A program made the position numbers and the translations under genes. From Paramecium sonneborni (lineage: Eukaryota > Ciliophora > Oligohymenophorea > Peniculida > Parameciidae), in assembly GCA_905182985.1 (NCBI GenBank), contig CAJJDN010000039.1, forward strand, positions 62,001 through 126,000: a stretch of 64,000 nucleotides of DNA. Reading direction: 5' to 3'. Shown piece after piece: positions 24,202-36,550 of this stretch. The notes below the pieces were generated by a model. That model saw only the letters and a program-made list of their open reading frames with translations. It was not told the origin of the DNA and ran no database searches. The first letter of the stretch is position 1. Every line of letters begins with the position of its first letter.

Positions 24202-26985
24202 TCACTAAAAATCATAAGATTAAGATTAAACTCTTTACATTGATAAAGTATTTTCTTTAATAGTTTCTTAGGAATTTAATTCAGAAATCTTAAACAATGC
24301 TTCTTATATTGATTTAATAAAAACTGGCTTTATCACTACATGTATCATTCCTGCTTCAAAACATTTTAAATGTGTTTCATAATCTTCATGAGCAGTACAT
24401 CCAATTATAGGTATATAACTTACTGAATTTTCACAAATCATGCTTTCTAATTTTCTAGTTGTTTCTATTCCATTCATTACTGGCATATCAATATCCATCA
24501 ATATCATAAATATTTAATCATGATATTCTTTAACTAAATCTAAACTTTAATATCCATTGAAAGCTTTCAAAAATTTATTAAATCCAATATTCTTTAACAT
24601 TAAACATAAGGTTTCATGATTGAATGGCTCATCATCAACTACTAATACATATTTTTCTGTTTTTTTATTCTAATTTATACCTTAATCACCTGAGTTTATT
24701 TTTGAACTTGTTTTCTAACATTGTTAGAAATCTTTTGATTTTTTTAAGCATATAAATTTATTTCGTTTATGTGAATTAATATGTTTATTATTATTTGTTT
24801 ATATTATGCTAGGAATTTATGCAATAGGCTCAATATCAATTATTTCTTACTATTACTATTGTAACACAACTGAACTACTAGATTTACAATTAAATTATCT
24901 TTGGGATAATTGTTTAAATTTAGATATTTTTGGACTTTATTAAAAATTTATTTTATTCAAACTTCTTATTGATTTCTATTTAATTAAGCTATTATTTTTA
25001 GATCTTACAAGAGAACTTTCAGATTGTAATTCTTTAGTATCACTTATAGAAAAAGAAAAGAGTAATTAATTATTTTATTAAATTCTCAATTACAATTTAC
25101 TATTATCTCCACTTAGTAATTTAATTAATTTATTTACTAAATATAAATTTATTCCCTAATTGATACAGTTATCCACACATAATAATTTATTTGATTTGTT
25201 TTTGATATAATCATCTAATTAATTTAATTAATCTGTTAATTATAATATTTATTCCTCACTTAGACTTGATCCATCTTCAGTAATTGTAAAATATGTAATT
25301 TTATTAAATTAATCAATTTTAATTTCTAGACTAATACATCCACCTTCTTCTGTGTATCTATATGAAGTATTTAATAGATTGAGTAAAACTCGAATCAATT
25401 TATTAGAGTCAGTATTTATGCAAAAATACTTTGAATCAAATTTATCAAAAATTTAATTATTAATTTTAAATAGAATATCTATTTTTTTAATTTTACATTA
25501 ACTTTCGATAAGATCGTATAATTCTGATAATAGAGATGATAAATTAGTTTTATTATTCATAATAGTTAATTGTTCAAATTCAAAAGACAAATAATCAAGT
25601 AAATCTTGGATTAAATATAATTATAATCTACAATTTAATAAAGCAGGCTATAGATAAGATAATTTAACTTATTCAATAATATTTTCATCTTCATTAGCTG
25701 TAATAAGATGTCCAAGTGTTGCATTTAAAGGAGTTTTTAATTAATGATTAAAAATATTAATTAGATTTAATTTATATTTAGAAATTTTATGATTTTACCA
25801 AAATGTAAATCCATTTTCTACTTTGATATAATATAAAAGATAAAAAGTATCTTTTTATAAATATTTAACTTGATATAAAACTTTTTAATTAATTTAAGGG
25901 TCATTCAAAACAATTAAGGTGTAATGTTATTGATTATTTTTGAGAAAAAGCAATAATTCTTTAGAAGATCTAAATTCCATTTTAGTTAATAATTAATTAG
26001 ATTCTAATCCTTAGTTTTTAAAATAAAGTTTATAAAGTAATTATTATTCATGGTTAGATAATTAAATTTAATATGATTTTGGAGAATTAAAAATATTTTA
26101 AGTATTTTGTTATTTGTTTACAATAAGGGAATTTTTTGAAATAATTGAAATGTTATCGTAATTTCTATCGAATAATTAAAGAATGCAGTCTTATTTAAAT
26201 TGTTTTAATAAAAGACGAATACACTAATTAAATGGTTTTTATTTAATATAAATGGAGTAGGTTTCAGATAACAATATAATGATTAGTTGAATACAATAAT
26301 GTTCTTTAGTTTTGAAAGTCAAATTCTATAGAGAATCAACATAATATAATAGGATTTGAATAGAAAACAAAAAAAGGAAAATAATTGATTAAGTGCCAAT
26401 CTTTTTAAAAAGATATAATACTGGCCAAGTAAGATTTGGTCCATATAAAGTAATCTCTTTTGCATAGTATAAAATAATAATGATAAAGGATAGGTTTTTA
26501 TATTTAAGTAATAACATACTGACTAAGATAAAATGATATAAATACCAATATTAGAGAAAAGTAGAAAAATGGATAGTATAAGTTGAATAGAGGAGAAATC
26601 CTAAAAAGTGAAAGCAAAATCAGTTAACGATAATAATGTCAGAGTAATCGTAAGTCTGATTTGGTTGGAAATATGCATTTAATAAATAAATTTATATAAT
26701 GTCATGTATTTAGACTATTCTTCTACCATTATGATTAATGAGACCTCAATTACTATTTTATTTAGAAGTATTGAAGAAAGGAGTATTAATATATGAGAAG
26801 AAATTGATAATGTAATTTAAAAGATTAACAGAAATAGAAAGTAATATATTTAATAGGGAAGAATGTTAAATCTGGGTTATAGTATTTAATAATCCAAAGG
26901 TTAGTAGAAAACATACCATAGTATTATAATCTAAGAATACAAATGAATTTTATATATATTTACACATAGAACATATGTAAATAAT
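24202..26985 (-). CDS. Membrane hybrid histidine kinase with C-terminal receiver domain
   Basis: N-terminal part (about 26985-26400) has several hydrophobic segments typical of membrane helices (FLLTFGLLNTI, IIFLFLFSIQILLYYV). The kinase core follows: H-box FNHQLKTPLNATLGH with the phospho-accepting His, and an ATPase domain with N-box LLNLLNTSYRY. The glycine boxes are weak (ITEDGSSL instead of DxGxG). The C-terminal receiver (about 24660-24250) is canonical: VVDDEP, MDIDMPVMNG with the acceptor Asp, CTAHED, and KPV. A signal would pass from His to the receiver Asp. The stop is TGA 24202-24204. The 5' end is approximate because splicing of the membrane part could not be fully resolved. Confidence 0.75.
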
Positions 26986-27377
26986 TTAATGATATCAACA
27001 AATTCATTATATAAATTAAAACTATATGATTAATTTAAGTTTATAGAGCATAAGAAAATATATTTTAAGTTTTCATTAATTGGAGAAAGAGATAAAAATT
27101 AATATATATATATATAATAGAATGCAAATATATATTATGATAATAATTCATATGTAAATGAACATATTTATAATAATAAGAAGAATTAGAGGTAGAGATA
27201 TATGTGATTTGTAAACTAAAGTTTAAGAGGATCTAAATTAATAAGATTAAAATTATTTGGATTAAAAATTGTTTTATTTAAGGAGTGAATCTAAAATATT
27301 AATAAATTTGTAAAATAAGTGTATAAGAAGAAGTGTATATTGATGATTATATTTATATAACAAAGTTTTTAATGAAA

Positions 27378-27999
27378 TCATTTATATTATAATTGTAATT
27401 AATTCATAACTTTTTATAATTTACCTACAAATTATTCGAGTTCTTCCTTAGTCATCTCAAATCTTATCTTTTTTTTATTAGCAATATTATCTAAAGTTTA
27501 TAAATAAAATTCCACAATTATTGTAGGTATTTGTGATTTAGCAATTTTGTTTGATGATATTGTTAACTATATAGAATTAATATAATTTACATTCAAATTC
27601 CAATTATAATCAATTAATACATATTTTGATAATGAAATATGATTATATAATGCTTATTTACACATTCCTTTAAAGTTCTCACTTATTATTCTTGTAAATA
27701 TCTAATGTTTTTCTGGATCTATTTATGATTTTAATTTGTCCAGTAGTCTTTAAACCTAATTACATAATAATAATGAATTATACTTCTTCCCTATTTTAGT
27801 TATTCATTTCTAATAAATACTCACTGAATTACTACATAAATTATTAAGCTTCTATAATAAGATTATAATGATTTATTTCAGGGAATTAACTTAAATATGG
27901 CAATTTTATTCCATGTACACAATCAGCCACAAGATCTTCAATAAATTTCTCAAATTAATTGTTATCTGTGAATACATTGAATACCTATGGTAAATTCAT
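27378..27999 (-). CDS. COMMD protein (Commander complex subunit)
   Basis: 197 residues; one 28-nt intron leaves 198 codons. The C-terminal half is a COMM domain: YVLIDYNWNLNVNYINS with the conserved Trp, then beta strands (IPTIIVEFYLQ), and a terminal helix RFEMTKEELEQFVGKL. The helical N-terminal half begins MNLPQVFNVFTDN. COMMD proteins form a hetero-decameric ring in Commander, which with the CCC and Retriever parts returns membrane proteins from endosomes to the surface. I cannot tell which of the ten family members this is. Confidence 0.82.
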
Positions 28000-28131
28000 A
28001 TAATTAATTATTTTATTATTATATCAATATATTATTAATTCAATGTATTATGGAGACCTATAATTAATCGGTTTAAAGTAAATGAAACAATCACAAAAAG
28101 AATAGACTTTGAAATATAAAAACAATAGAAA

Positions 28132-28819
28132 TCAGAAATTATAAAGTAGGTTAGATTGTTTATTTGAATCTCTTGAGAATGTAGCATCAACCTCATCCTT
28201 GTATAATATACTTACAATGGTATATTTATAATTTTAATTTAACTTCATAAAAATCTATTACACTACTACTGAATATTTAATTCCATCTAATATTTTAGTT
28301 TTTGGTATAGATTTATCTGGTATATCTAAGATTTTGGATTATCTTAAAGAGAATTTATTATCCTTAAGATATTATGAAGTTATTTGTTTATATGATGATT
28401 TGAGAGAAAATTAAGTAAATAATTAATAGAATATAAATTTCATAGAATTTTATGACATCTATTGAATTATCTGGTCAATCTATTGGTTCTGTGACAGCAA
28501 TTTTAGAAGCATATAATATTATCCAATCATGATTTATTAATTTTAAATCAATTTAAATCTAAATATCATTTATTATTACTGTAGTCCATTCTTTAATTTA
28601 ACTTTACTCTTCTAAAAATTAGCAAATATTAATTATAAATTCCTAATAGCTATTTTAATTGCTTTTGGTGTTATGTCAAATTTAAGATTTCCCAAGAATT
28701 TTTATTTAATCTTGATGAATTAAATATCATTTGAATAATTCAAAGTACTGTAATTAATGCTTTTGATAAAAAAATATAAATTGAACTTAAAAAAGTAAAA
28801 AAATCTAACCAATTACTCA
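28132..28819 (-). CDS. Hypothetical protein, 5' end unresolved
   Basis: A frame without TGA runs from about 28800 to TGA 28132-28134. It contains protein-like segments such as FLGNLKFDITPKAIKI, KSSYKQITSQYLKDNKF and DIPDKSIPKTKILDG. A candidate start (MSNWLDF at 28817-28819) is out of frame with it by one base, and I could not find the intron that would join them. Product unknown. The opposite strand (28082-28532) also has an open frame but with poorer composition. Confidence 0.45.
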
Positions 28820-29149
28820 TTAAATTAATTATCTAAAAAATTCTTTTATAAAGTGGAGATAGAAAAAGTAGGTAACTCTTTTTTGAAAAAAATGGATTAT
28901 TGAAGTTAAATTAAAATTATATTAGAGGTTTTATGTTTAATTTTGATAATATAATGTTGAAATGTATTCTTATAAATAAAAATAAATTTCTTCTTCAATA
29001 AAAGAAAAATAAAGTTAAAATTAGTTTAGGAGTTTTAAGAAATCTTTAATAACAGCTTGATCTATAAAAATAAAGCTTTAATAAGTGGTTTTGTTTTTAA
29101 TCAAATATGTTTAAACTTGAAGTATAAATATATATTAATAATAAATACA
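28820..29149. other. AT-rich intergenic region between divergent genes
   Basis: Nothing recognisable beyond AT-rich sequence; presumably holds the promoters of the two flanking genes. Confidence 0.45.
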
Positions 29150-30266
29150 ATGAATAGCTTTTATTCAAAATATAACGTTCCAAATCAATCAGAGTAGAAG
29201 TAAAACTCATCTCCTCCTTCATAAATAGCTCTTAATAATATTTAAGTATGCTTTTATTTAATTTTAGTAATACTTAGAAGACTACAGTCCCTCAAATCGT
29301 AAACTAAGTTTTTATGAAGATAAAAGTTAAGAACTAAAGTACTCACAACACATGTCTAGCTAGAATAAACTAAATCAAGATTTTCAGTGTGAATTTGTTA
29401 ATTGTTAAGTAAGACATGTTAACTTAATCTTAATAATAGATGAAACAAACATAAATTAGTATTGATATCAAATAAAATTAACACTTAGAGTTTTAGTCTA
29501 TTAAAGATGATTAACTGCTTTAAACAAATACTATTATTGAATCACCAACAAAGATTAATCCCGATGATTCACCGAAAAAAAATAAATTTAAGGCTTTTGG
29601 AAATTTACTACTAAGCATTAGAAGATTATAATAAAACATAGTTGAATAAATTTCAAATGCTGTATATTATATTTATATAATAATAAATAGGATTAAATCA
29701 AAGAAACTATGATCAAACATTCCAATATGACTAATGCGACTAAAATTCATCCAGAACCATCTTCAAGAGATGTTGAAAATGTTAATGAAATTTTATCAAA
29801 TTTGAAATTAATAGATAGATTCATTTATTATTCTGAATAAGGATCATTAAAAGATATTCAAAACATGAAAAAATTATTATAAATCTATCCAAAAAAGTAA
29901 ATTATTTTTATATTATAAAGACATTTGTATTGTCCAACTGATCCAAAACATATCCTCAATTCTTTTAATAAATTTGGATAAAACTCTTTGTATATCTCGT
30001 GTAAAAATGGAAATCTAGATGTTATTAAATTTTTATTAGATCAATAAGCGAATCCATTTATTAAAAGTAAAGTTTATGATAACTTTTACGAATCTCCTTT
30101 AGAAGTCTCAATAAGATGGAATCATTTCAATTGTGTTTAATTATTACTAGAAAAATCAAATTATTCAAATAAAGAATTAAAAGCAGCTGCTCAATAAACA
30201 AATAATCCCTAAATCAAATAACTTATTAAATAAAATCTCAAATCAGATACTCTATGCTGTTTTTGA
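29150..30266 (+). CDS. Ankyrin-repeat protein
   Basis: 344 residues; introns of 22, 31 and 29 nt leave 345 codons. The N-terminal half is polar and probably disordered (SPPSQIALNN, ESPTKINPDDSPKKNK). The C-terminal half carries ankyrin repeats, clearest in FGQNSLYISCKNGNLDVIKF followed by LLDQQANPF, and then SPLEVSIRWNHFNCVQLLL. Ankyrin stacks mediate protein binding; no partner is evident. It stops with TLCCF just before the convergent gene that ends at 30318. Confidence 0.8.
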
Positions 30267-30317
30267 TTAATAAATAATAAATATATATATATTTCTCTTT
30301 TTATTAAATATAATCAT

Positions 30318-33012
30318 TCAATCTAAATTTAAACTCCATAAAGCCCCACAAATACCTATATAATAAACTACTTCATCAAAAATTATTGAATCTATGATAC
30401 AATCATTCATTAATATTGGTTTCTAAATTGGCTATAGACTAGAATCAAAGAAATGATGAACTTGCTTAAGTACTTAATATTCCTTTTTTGTATTAAATAA
30501 TTAGCATGTTGATTAATATATTTGCATTCTTAAATGTTCAGAATTATCTATAGGAGAATGTATTTTCTATATATAAATATTTAATATATACTTTATGTAA
30601 TTTTGCTATTGTTATTCCATTGTTTTTATTTAATTTTAAATAGATTATTACAATTCCTGCATATTAAATTAATAATGTCAAAATTAATTATGAATCAGAA
30701 TGTGTATCAATTTAAATCTAAACAATTTATTCATCCACAGTTACATTTTTATCTGGATATATAGCTTTAAATTAATCAAGCTTTTCAAATTTATTTAATG
30801 AATAGACTGTTACTTCATTCTAATATGTTAATATTATAATATCTTTTGACAACTTTATATTTTAAAATTTATAATTCTCTTTTATTTAATATATTTAAAA
30901 ATTTTTCTATCCATCTTCATGTACTTACATAGTACAGAGTGAAGAATCCTCAAACAATAATACAACATATTATCCTTAAATATCTGCTATTTATATAACT
31001 TTTCCTTCTTCTTAAAAATTCTACATCAATTCAAAAGACTCTAATAAATATCTATAAACAGAAGTCTCAGTTATTAGAATGTTATCCTTTAACAATAATA
31101 TTTATTCTTTATTTTTAGTAAAATTTGCATTCAAGAAATCTAATTCTTTTTCTTTTAATTATATTTTAGCTAAACTTAAATTATTTAACAAATAAAGTTC
31201 ATTTTTATTACTTAAAAAAAGTTCATCATTTTAATTAATTTTTATGTTATATTCATTTATATTATCGATTCCTAAATATTTTTATACTCTCTATTACTAC
31301 ATATTTATTACATAGTTATTTTAGAAATTTTAAATACCTAAAACAATATTATTTAAACCAAATGGATTAATTATTTATTTTAAATTCAATTCACTATCAA
31401 ACTTATAATATTATCCATTCTAACATATTACTTAGTATTCGTTAATAATCTAATCATAATTTATCAACATAGCTATAGAATTTAATTAATATGAATGTAA
31501 TGGTTCTTCATTAATTTATGTTGTAAATGGAAATCTAAATAAATCTAATTAACAATTAAATCTACAAATTATTAGATTTTATTAATCTATATAATAACTA
31601 CTTAAATCTAAATATTTATTTGATTAACCTTAAAATATTAGTTTACTTTAATCAACTTAATATAATTAAATATATCCATTTTCATTAAATATTGTTGCTT
31701 GATTTTATTAAAAATGTGATTTAATTTAAATTGCTTCTTATTCTATTTAATCACTCAATTATAATTTCCCATTTTAAATGTAATATAATTACAATTTTTA
31801 ATCATTTGATAATAACAAGTACTAATTATCTAAAATTATAGAATTCTAAAAATAGCTTTAATAACCTAAAACTTGCAATTGTTTATTTTCATCATAAAGG
31901 AGTATTTGATTTACAGTAATAATTATCAGATATTGGTTAATTTAAAAAATTTGTTTGATATTCATTTTTTGATCAAAACTCTAAACAATCTATTTTTTAT
32001 CAATATTTCTACATTCTTTAAGAACAAATGGTTAAGTATAATTATTATACTTTTTAATTGCATATAAATTATTTTGGAATTCAAAAATATTTATAGTGCT
32101 TGTAGGTAATTCTAATTAGGAACTTAAAAGGAAATTTTAATCAAAAATTGATATTCCATAACTTGAGACTATAATTAAGCATTCATTATCAAATAAATAA
32201 CTTAATCTAACATCTTCGATATCCAGATTTATTAAATTAAGATGATTTGATTTTTTTTACTCAATTTATATGGTTATTAAGTCGATTTACCCATTTTCTT
32301 GAACTATTAGATATTTATGCTGATTAATTCCATATTCCAATACATCAATTATTCGATTTCTTATGAGCTAACTATAATTAATTATTTCTTTAAATGGATT
32401 TAATTAATAAAATTACAATGCTTTATAAGAATAAAGTACCATAATATTATTTGATACATATATACGAGATATGTTTGAAAATTGTTAAATTTGTTGATTT
32501 TAAATTAAACAAATTTCTTATTGTGAGAATTGATCATATTTAATTAGTTTTTTTGTTGTATAATAAAAGATTTAAGCATTATTTTTGATTTCATTAACAC
32601 TCAAAACTTTTGCTTCCTTATTTTAAAATTCTGAAATTGATTTACTTTTCAAATTAATTTAAATCATTCCCTAAATGTAATCTGATACATAAAGTATTCC
32701 TTCCACATAATATAATTTATATGGCATATTAATTTTGTTTTTAAAACTCAATGAAAAAGTGACTCCAGTCTAAAGCTAGTATAATTCAACATGCCCATTC
32801 TCATATAATATAGCAATTTGAAATATATTTAATGGATAGTGAATTGACAGAGCATCAAGTATCTTATCATTAACCTAATAAATTGTATTTATATTATTTT
32901 CTTTTAGTTGTACCAAAGAATATTCTTAAACAAATATTAACTCTTAATTATCTTCACTATTTTTGTTTTAGAGGATCTTTATTATTTGATTAGGTTATTT
33001 TATTTGTTTCAT
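30318..33012 (-). CDS. Large protein, predicted beta-propeller type, function unknown
   Basis: 889 residues; a single 25-nt intron near the 3' end leaves 890 codons. Begins MKQIKQPNQIIK. The sequence is a long succession of short beta-type stretches separated by polar turns (AILYENGHVELYQL, YKLYYVEGILYVSDY, IAMLINYDQIINEYQVI) without a kinase, helicase or membrane signature. That pattern is typical of multi-blade propellers of the CPSF160/DDB1/SF3b or NUP kind, or of degenerate WD proteins, but I cannot choose among them. The C-terminus (PIDNSEHLRMQIYQ, IIFDEVVYYIGICGALW) is the best-defined segment for a profile search. Confidence 0.6.
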
Positions 33013-33532
33013 TATTAATATTATAATATATATATATATTAATTAAAATTAATAAATAATTCATTAAAATTACAAAATGCTCAAATTAAATCAAAGTTTG
33101 TTTTGCTCAAAAATAAGTTTAAATTTGTTGCATTTTGCTCTCATATACATTATTATTTAAAAGTATAAATTAGTATAGTTAGATATTATTTCTATAGCAT
33201 TAAAAAAAACAAATAACATAATTACATTATTATTATTTAAAATTTTTAAGATCATGAAGGATTTTAAGTAAAAGGATTATGAATTACTTAATAATTGATT
33301 AGAGAAATTAATGAAATATTAAAGTAAGTAGATATAATTTGATAAAATTGTTGTACCTTTTTTGTTTAAACAAAGTGATTTCAGAAAAGGTAATTTTATT
33401 TAAAAATGGATTTTATGTAAAGGAAAGAAGATCTTTGGATTGTAATACATTATTAAATGTTATTAGATATTTTTAATACTTTCTGGAAGAATGAGAAATT
33501 ATTATTTATTATAAATTTTATTTAAATATATA
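33013..33532. other. Intergenic region upstream of the VWA gene
   Basis: AT-rich, no coding frame recognised. Its right part (from 33292) is the beginning of the block that recurs at 34519. Confidence 0.5.
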
Positions 33533-35744
33533 ATGGGTAAGAAGGCTGCTCCTAAATAATAAGTGAATAAAAAAGCTGTAATAAGAAGAACAAGAACTAT
33601 TTAGGCTTTAATAGAAGGCAATGAAAATATTGTACACTAAAAATTGGGTTAAACTAGAAGTTAAAGTAATGGTAAATATCTTCTTTATTAGATAGGTGTT
33701 TAATAAAAGAAGATAAATAAGTAGACTTAATAAGCAAATTAGAAAAAAGTAGTTACTGAAAAAGGAAAGAGTGTGCCTAAATAGAATTCAAAATAAAAAG
33801 AAGAGAAATAACCAATTAAAGATGATACTAAATAAAAAAAATAAGCTGAGGTTTAAGATAATAAAAAAGATACAGAAACAAAATAGAATGTTAAACAAGT
33901 ATAAAAAAAAGTTATAAGTAAAAAATAAATTTCTCAAAAAAAAAGTACACCAAAAAAAGCTCAAATAAAAGTGAATGTAACTAAAAAAGTGAGTTAAAAG
34001 AAAAATGAAAAAGAAGTTAATAAAAGTGAAAAAAAGGAAGGAGAAAAATCTGAAGTAAAGAATAATGAAAAAATGGAAAAACAAGTAATAGATAAATCTG
34101 AGAAAAAAGATGTAGAAGAATCAGATAAGAAAGTTAATGATAAAAGTGAGAAAAAGATTATTGATAAATCTGAAAAAAAGAGTGAAAAGAAAGGAAGAAG
34201 TGGAAAAAAAGAATAAGAATAAGAATAATAATAAAAATAAGAATAAAAATAAACAGATAGTGCAAAGTTACCTAGAAGAACTGAGAGTAAAGCTGCAGCT
34301 GGAATAGTTGATGTAGTATTTTGTGTAGATACAACTTCATCTATGTCAATGTATTTAAATTAAACAAAAGTAAATATGATATATAAAATATAGAATACTG
34401 TGAAAGAAATAATAAAAAATATTAAAAATAAGGCTTAAAATGAAGATATCAGTGTTAAATTTGGATTTGTTTGTTATAGAGATCATCCTCCTTAAGATCA
34501 TTCTTATATAACTAAGANTAATTGATTAGAGAAATTAATGAAATATTAAAGTAAGTAGATATAATTTGATAAAATTGTTGTACCTTTTTTGTTTAAACAA
34601 AGTGATTTCAGAAAAGGTAATTTTATTTAAAAATGGATTTTATGTAAAGGAAAGAAGATCTTTGGATTGTAATACATTATTAAATGTTATTAGATATTTT
34701 TAATACTTTCTGGAAGAATGAGAAATTATTATTTATTATAAATTTTATTTAAATATATAATGGGTAAGAAGGCTGCTCCTAAATAATAAGTGAATAAAAA
34801 AGCTGTAATAAGAAGAACAAGAACTATTTAGGCTTTAATAGAAGGCAATGAAAATATTGTACACTAAAAATTGGGTTAAACTAGAAGTTAAAGTAATGGT
34901 AAATATCTTCTTTATTAGATAGGTGTTTAATAAAAGAAGATAAATAAGTAGACTTAATAAGCAAATTAGAAAAAAGTAGTTACTGAAAAAGGAAAGAGTG
35001 TGCCTAAATAGAATTCAAAATAAAAAGAAGAGAAATAACCAATTAAAGATGATACTAAATAAAAAAAATAAGCTGAGGTTTAAGATAATAAAAAAGATAC
35101 AGAAACAAAATAGAATGTTAAACAAGTATAAAAAAAAGTTATAAGTAAAAAATAAATTTCTCAAAAAAAAAGTACACCAAAAAAAGCTCAAATAAAAGTG
35201 AATGTAACTAAAAAAGTGAGTTAAAAGAAAAATGAAAAAGAAGTTAATAAAAGTGAAAAAAAGGAAGGAGAAAAATCTGAAGTAAAGAATAATGAAAAAA
35301 TGGAAAAACAAGTAATAGATAAATCTGAGAAAAAAGATGTAGAAGAATCAGATAAGAAAGTTAATGATAAAAGTGAGAAAAAGATTATTGATAAATCTGA
35401 AAAAAAGAGTGAAAAGAAAGGAAGAAGTGGAAAAAAAGAATAAGAATAAGAATAATAATAAAAATAAGAATAAAAATAAACAGATAGTGCAAAGTTACCT
35501 AGAAGAACTGAGAGTAAAGCTGCAGCTGGAATAGTTGATGTAGTATTTTGTGTAGATACAACTTCATCTATGTCAATGTATTTAAATTAAACAAAAGTAA
35601 ATATGATATATAAAATATAGAATACTGTGAAAGAAATAATAAAAAATATTAAAAATAAGGCTTAAAATGAAGATATCAGTGTTAAATTTGGATTTGTTTG
35701 TTATAGAGATCATCCTCCTTAAGATCATTCTTATATAACTAAGA
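33292..35744 (+). repeat. 1,226-bp direct duplication joined by one N (assembly overlap)
   Basis: Bases 33292-34517 and 34519-35744 appear identical, offset by 1,227, with a single N at 34518. The first copy breaks off inside the coding region and the second continues it. This is what results when two contigs overlapping by about 1.2 kb are laid end to end instead of merged. Confidence 0.93.
33533..34517 (+). pseudogene. Truncated duplicate of the VWA-domain gene (assembly product)
   Basis: Same start and frame as the gene at 34760, cut at the N within the VWA domain after YITK. Not a separate gene. Confidence 0.9.
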
Positions 35745-36231
35745 TTTAAGATTTATGTGGAGAAGATGAAATAATAAAATTTATAGATTAATAAGATGCT
35801 TAAGGTGGAGGAGATACACCAGAAGCTGTATTAGATGGATTATATGATGCAGCAAAAAAGATTGAATGGAGAGATGCTAGTCATACACCTTCTTTAAGAT
35901 ATATCTTCCATATAGCTGATGCTCCTCCTCATGGTAAAGAATTCTATGATTAAGATTATTCATGGCCAAATGGAGTCCCGTATTATTCATTTTATATTCT
36001 AGATCTGGAATCACTCTTGATAAAGTTACTCATGTTATCAATATCAGAGAAATTCATTATAGATTGATTAATGTCAATAAAACTAATTTATTAGAAAAAA
36101 TGAAAAAATTATTTAAGGAGAAATTTACTAATTATGAAGAAGCAGAATTGGAAAATGCTAAAGATATGGATTTCAGAGTTAGTGATATGATTATCAGAGA
36201 ATTATTACCAGATGTCGATTATAATGATTGA
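34760..36231 (+). CDS. von Willebrand factor A domain protein with Lys-rich N-terminus
   Basis: 482 residues; one 23-nt intron leaves 483 codons. The first 230 residues are very rich in Lys, Glu and Gln (KKDSEKK-type stretches), likely disordered and basic. The VWA domain follows: VDVVFCVDTTSSMSMYL with the metal-site DxTSSM, VKFGFVCYRDHPPQDH, and GGGDTPEAVLDGLYDA completing the MIDAS. This GGGDxPE form is shared with the VWA domains found next to alpha-kinase domains in amoebae and ciliates. No alpha-kinase domain is present; the protein ends PDVDYND. The opposite-strand Phe-rich frames here are shadows of the Lys/Glu codons. Confidence 0.85.
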
Positions 36232-36550
36232 ATCTTCATTCCAATATTTTTAAATATTTTTAGTTAAAAATACGTATTTTTATCATCTCTCTCTATAAAA
36301 CATTTTGTAAATCATTTTTTTAAATTGTCTCAATATAATAATATAATTATTTCTAATTTAAAAGTAATCGAAAATTCATTAAATAAAAACTTACTTTATA
36401 TTCATTAACAAATATCTATCAAATATTTACAAATTCCAAAAACATTTAATAAAAAAATTAAACACCAATATCCATTTTTTTTTATAAATATATTTTCAAT
36501 TCAAAACTCAACTCTAATGATTTCATTATATAAATTTATAATTTATTTAA
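36232..36550. other. AT-rich intergenic region
   Basis: Nothing recognised. Confidence 0.45.

Noticed and set aside
28082..28532. Plus-strand two-exon frame starting MKQSQKEQTL
   Set aside because: It splices to whole codons, but the minus-strand frame over the same DNA has the more protein-like sequence; only one is likely real.
31873..32067. Plus-strand small ORF
   Set aside because: Antisense to a well-supported minus-strand coding region.
33788..34084. Phe-rich minus-strand frame (and its copy at 35015-35311)
   Set aside because: Exact antisense shadow of Lys/Glu-rich codons of the VWA protein; duplicated only because of the assembly overlap.
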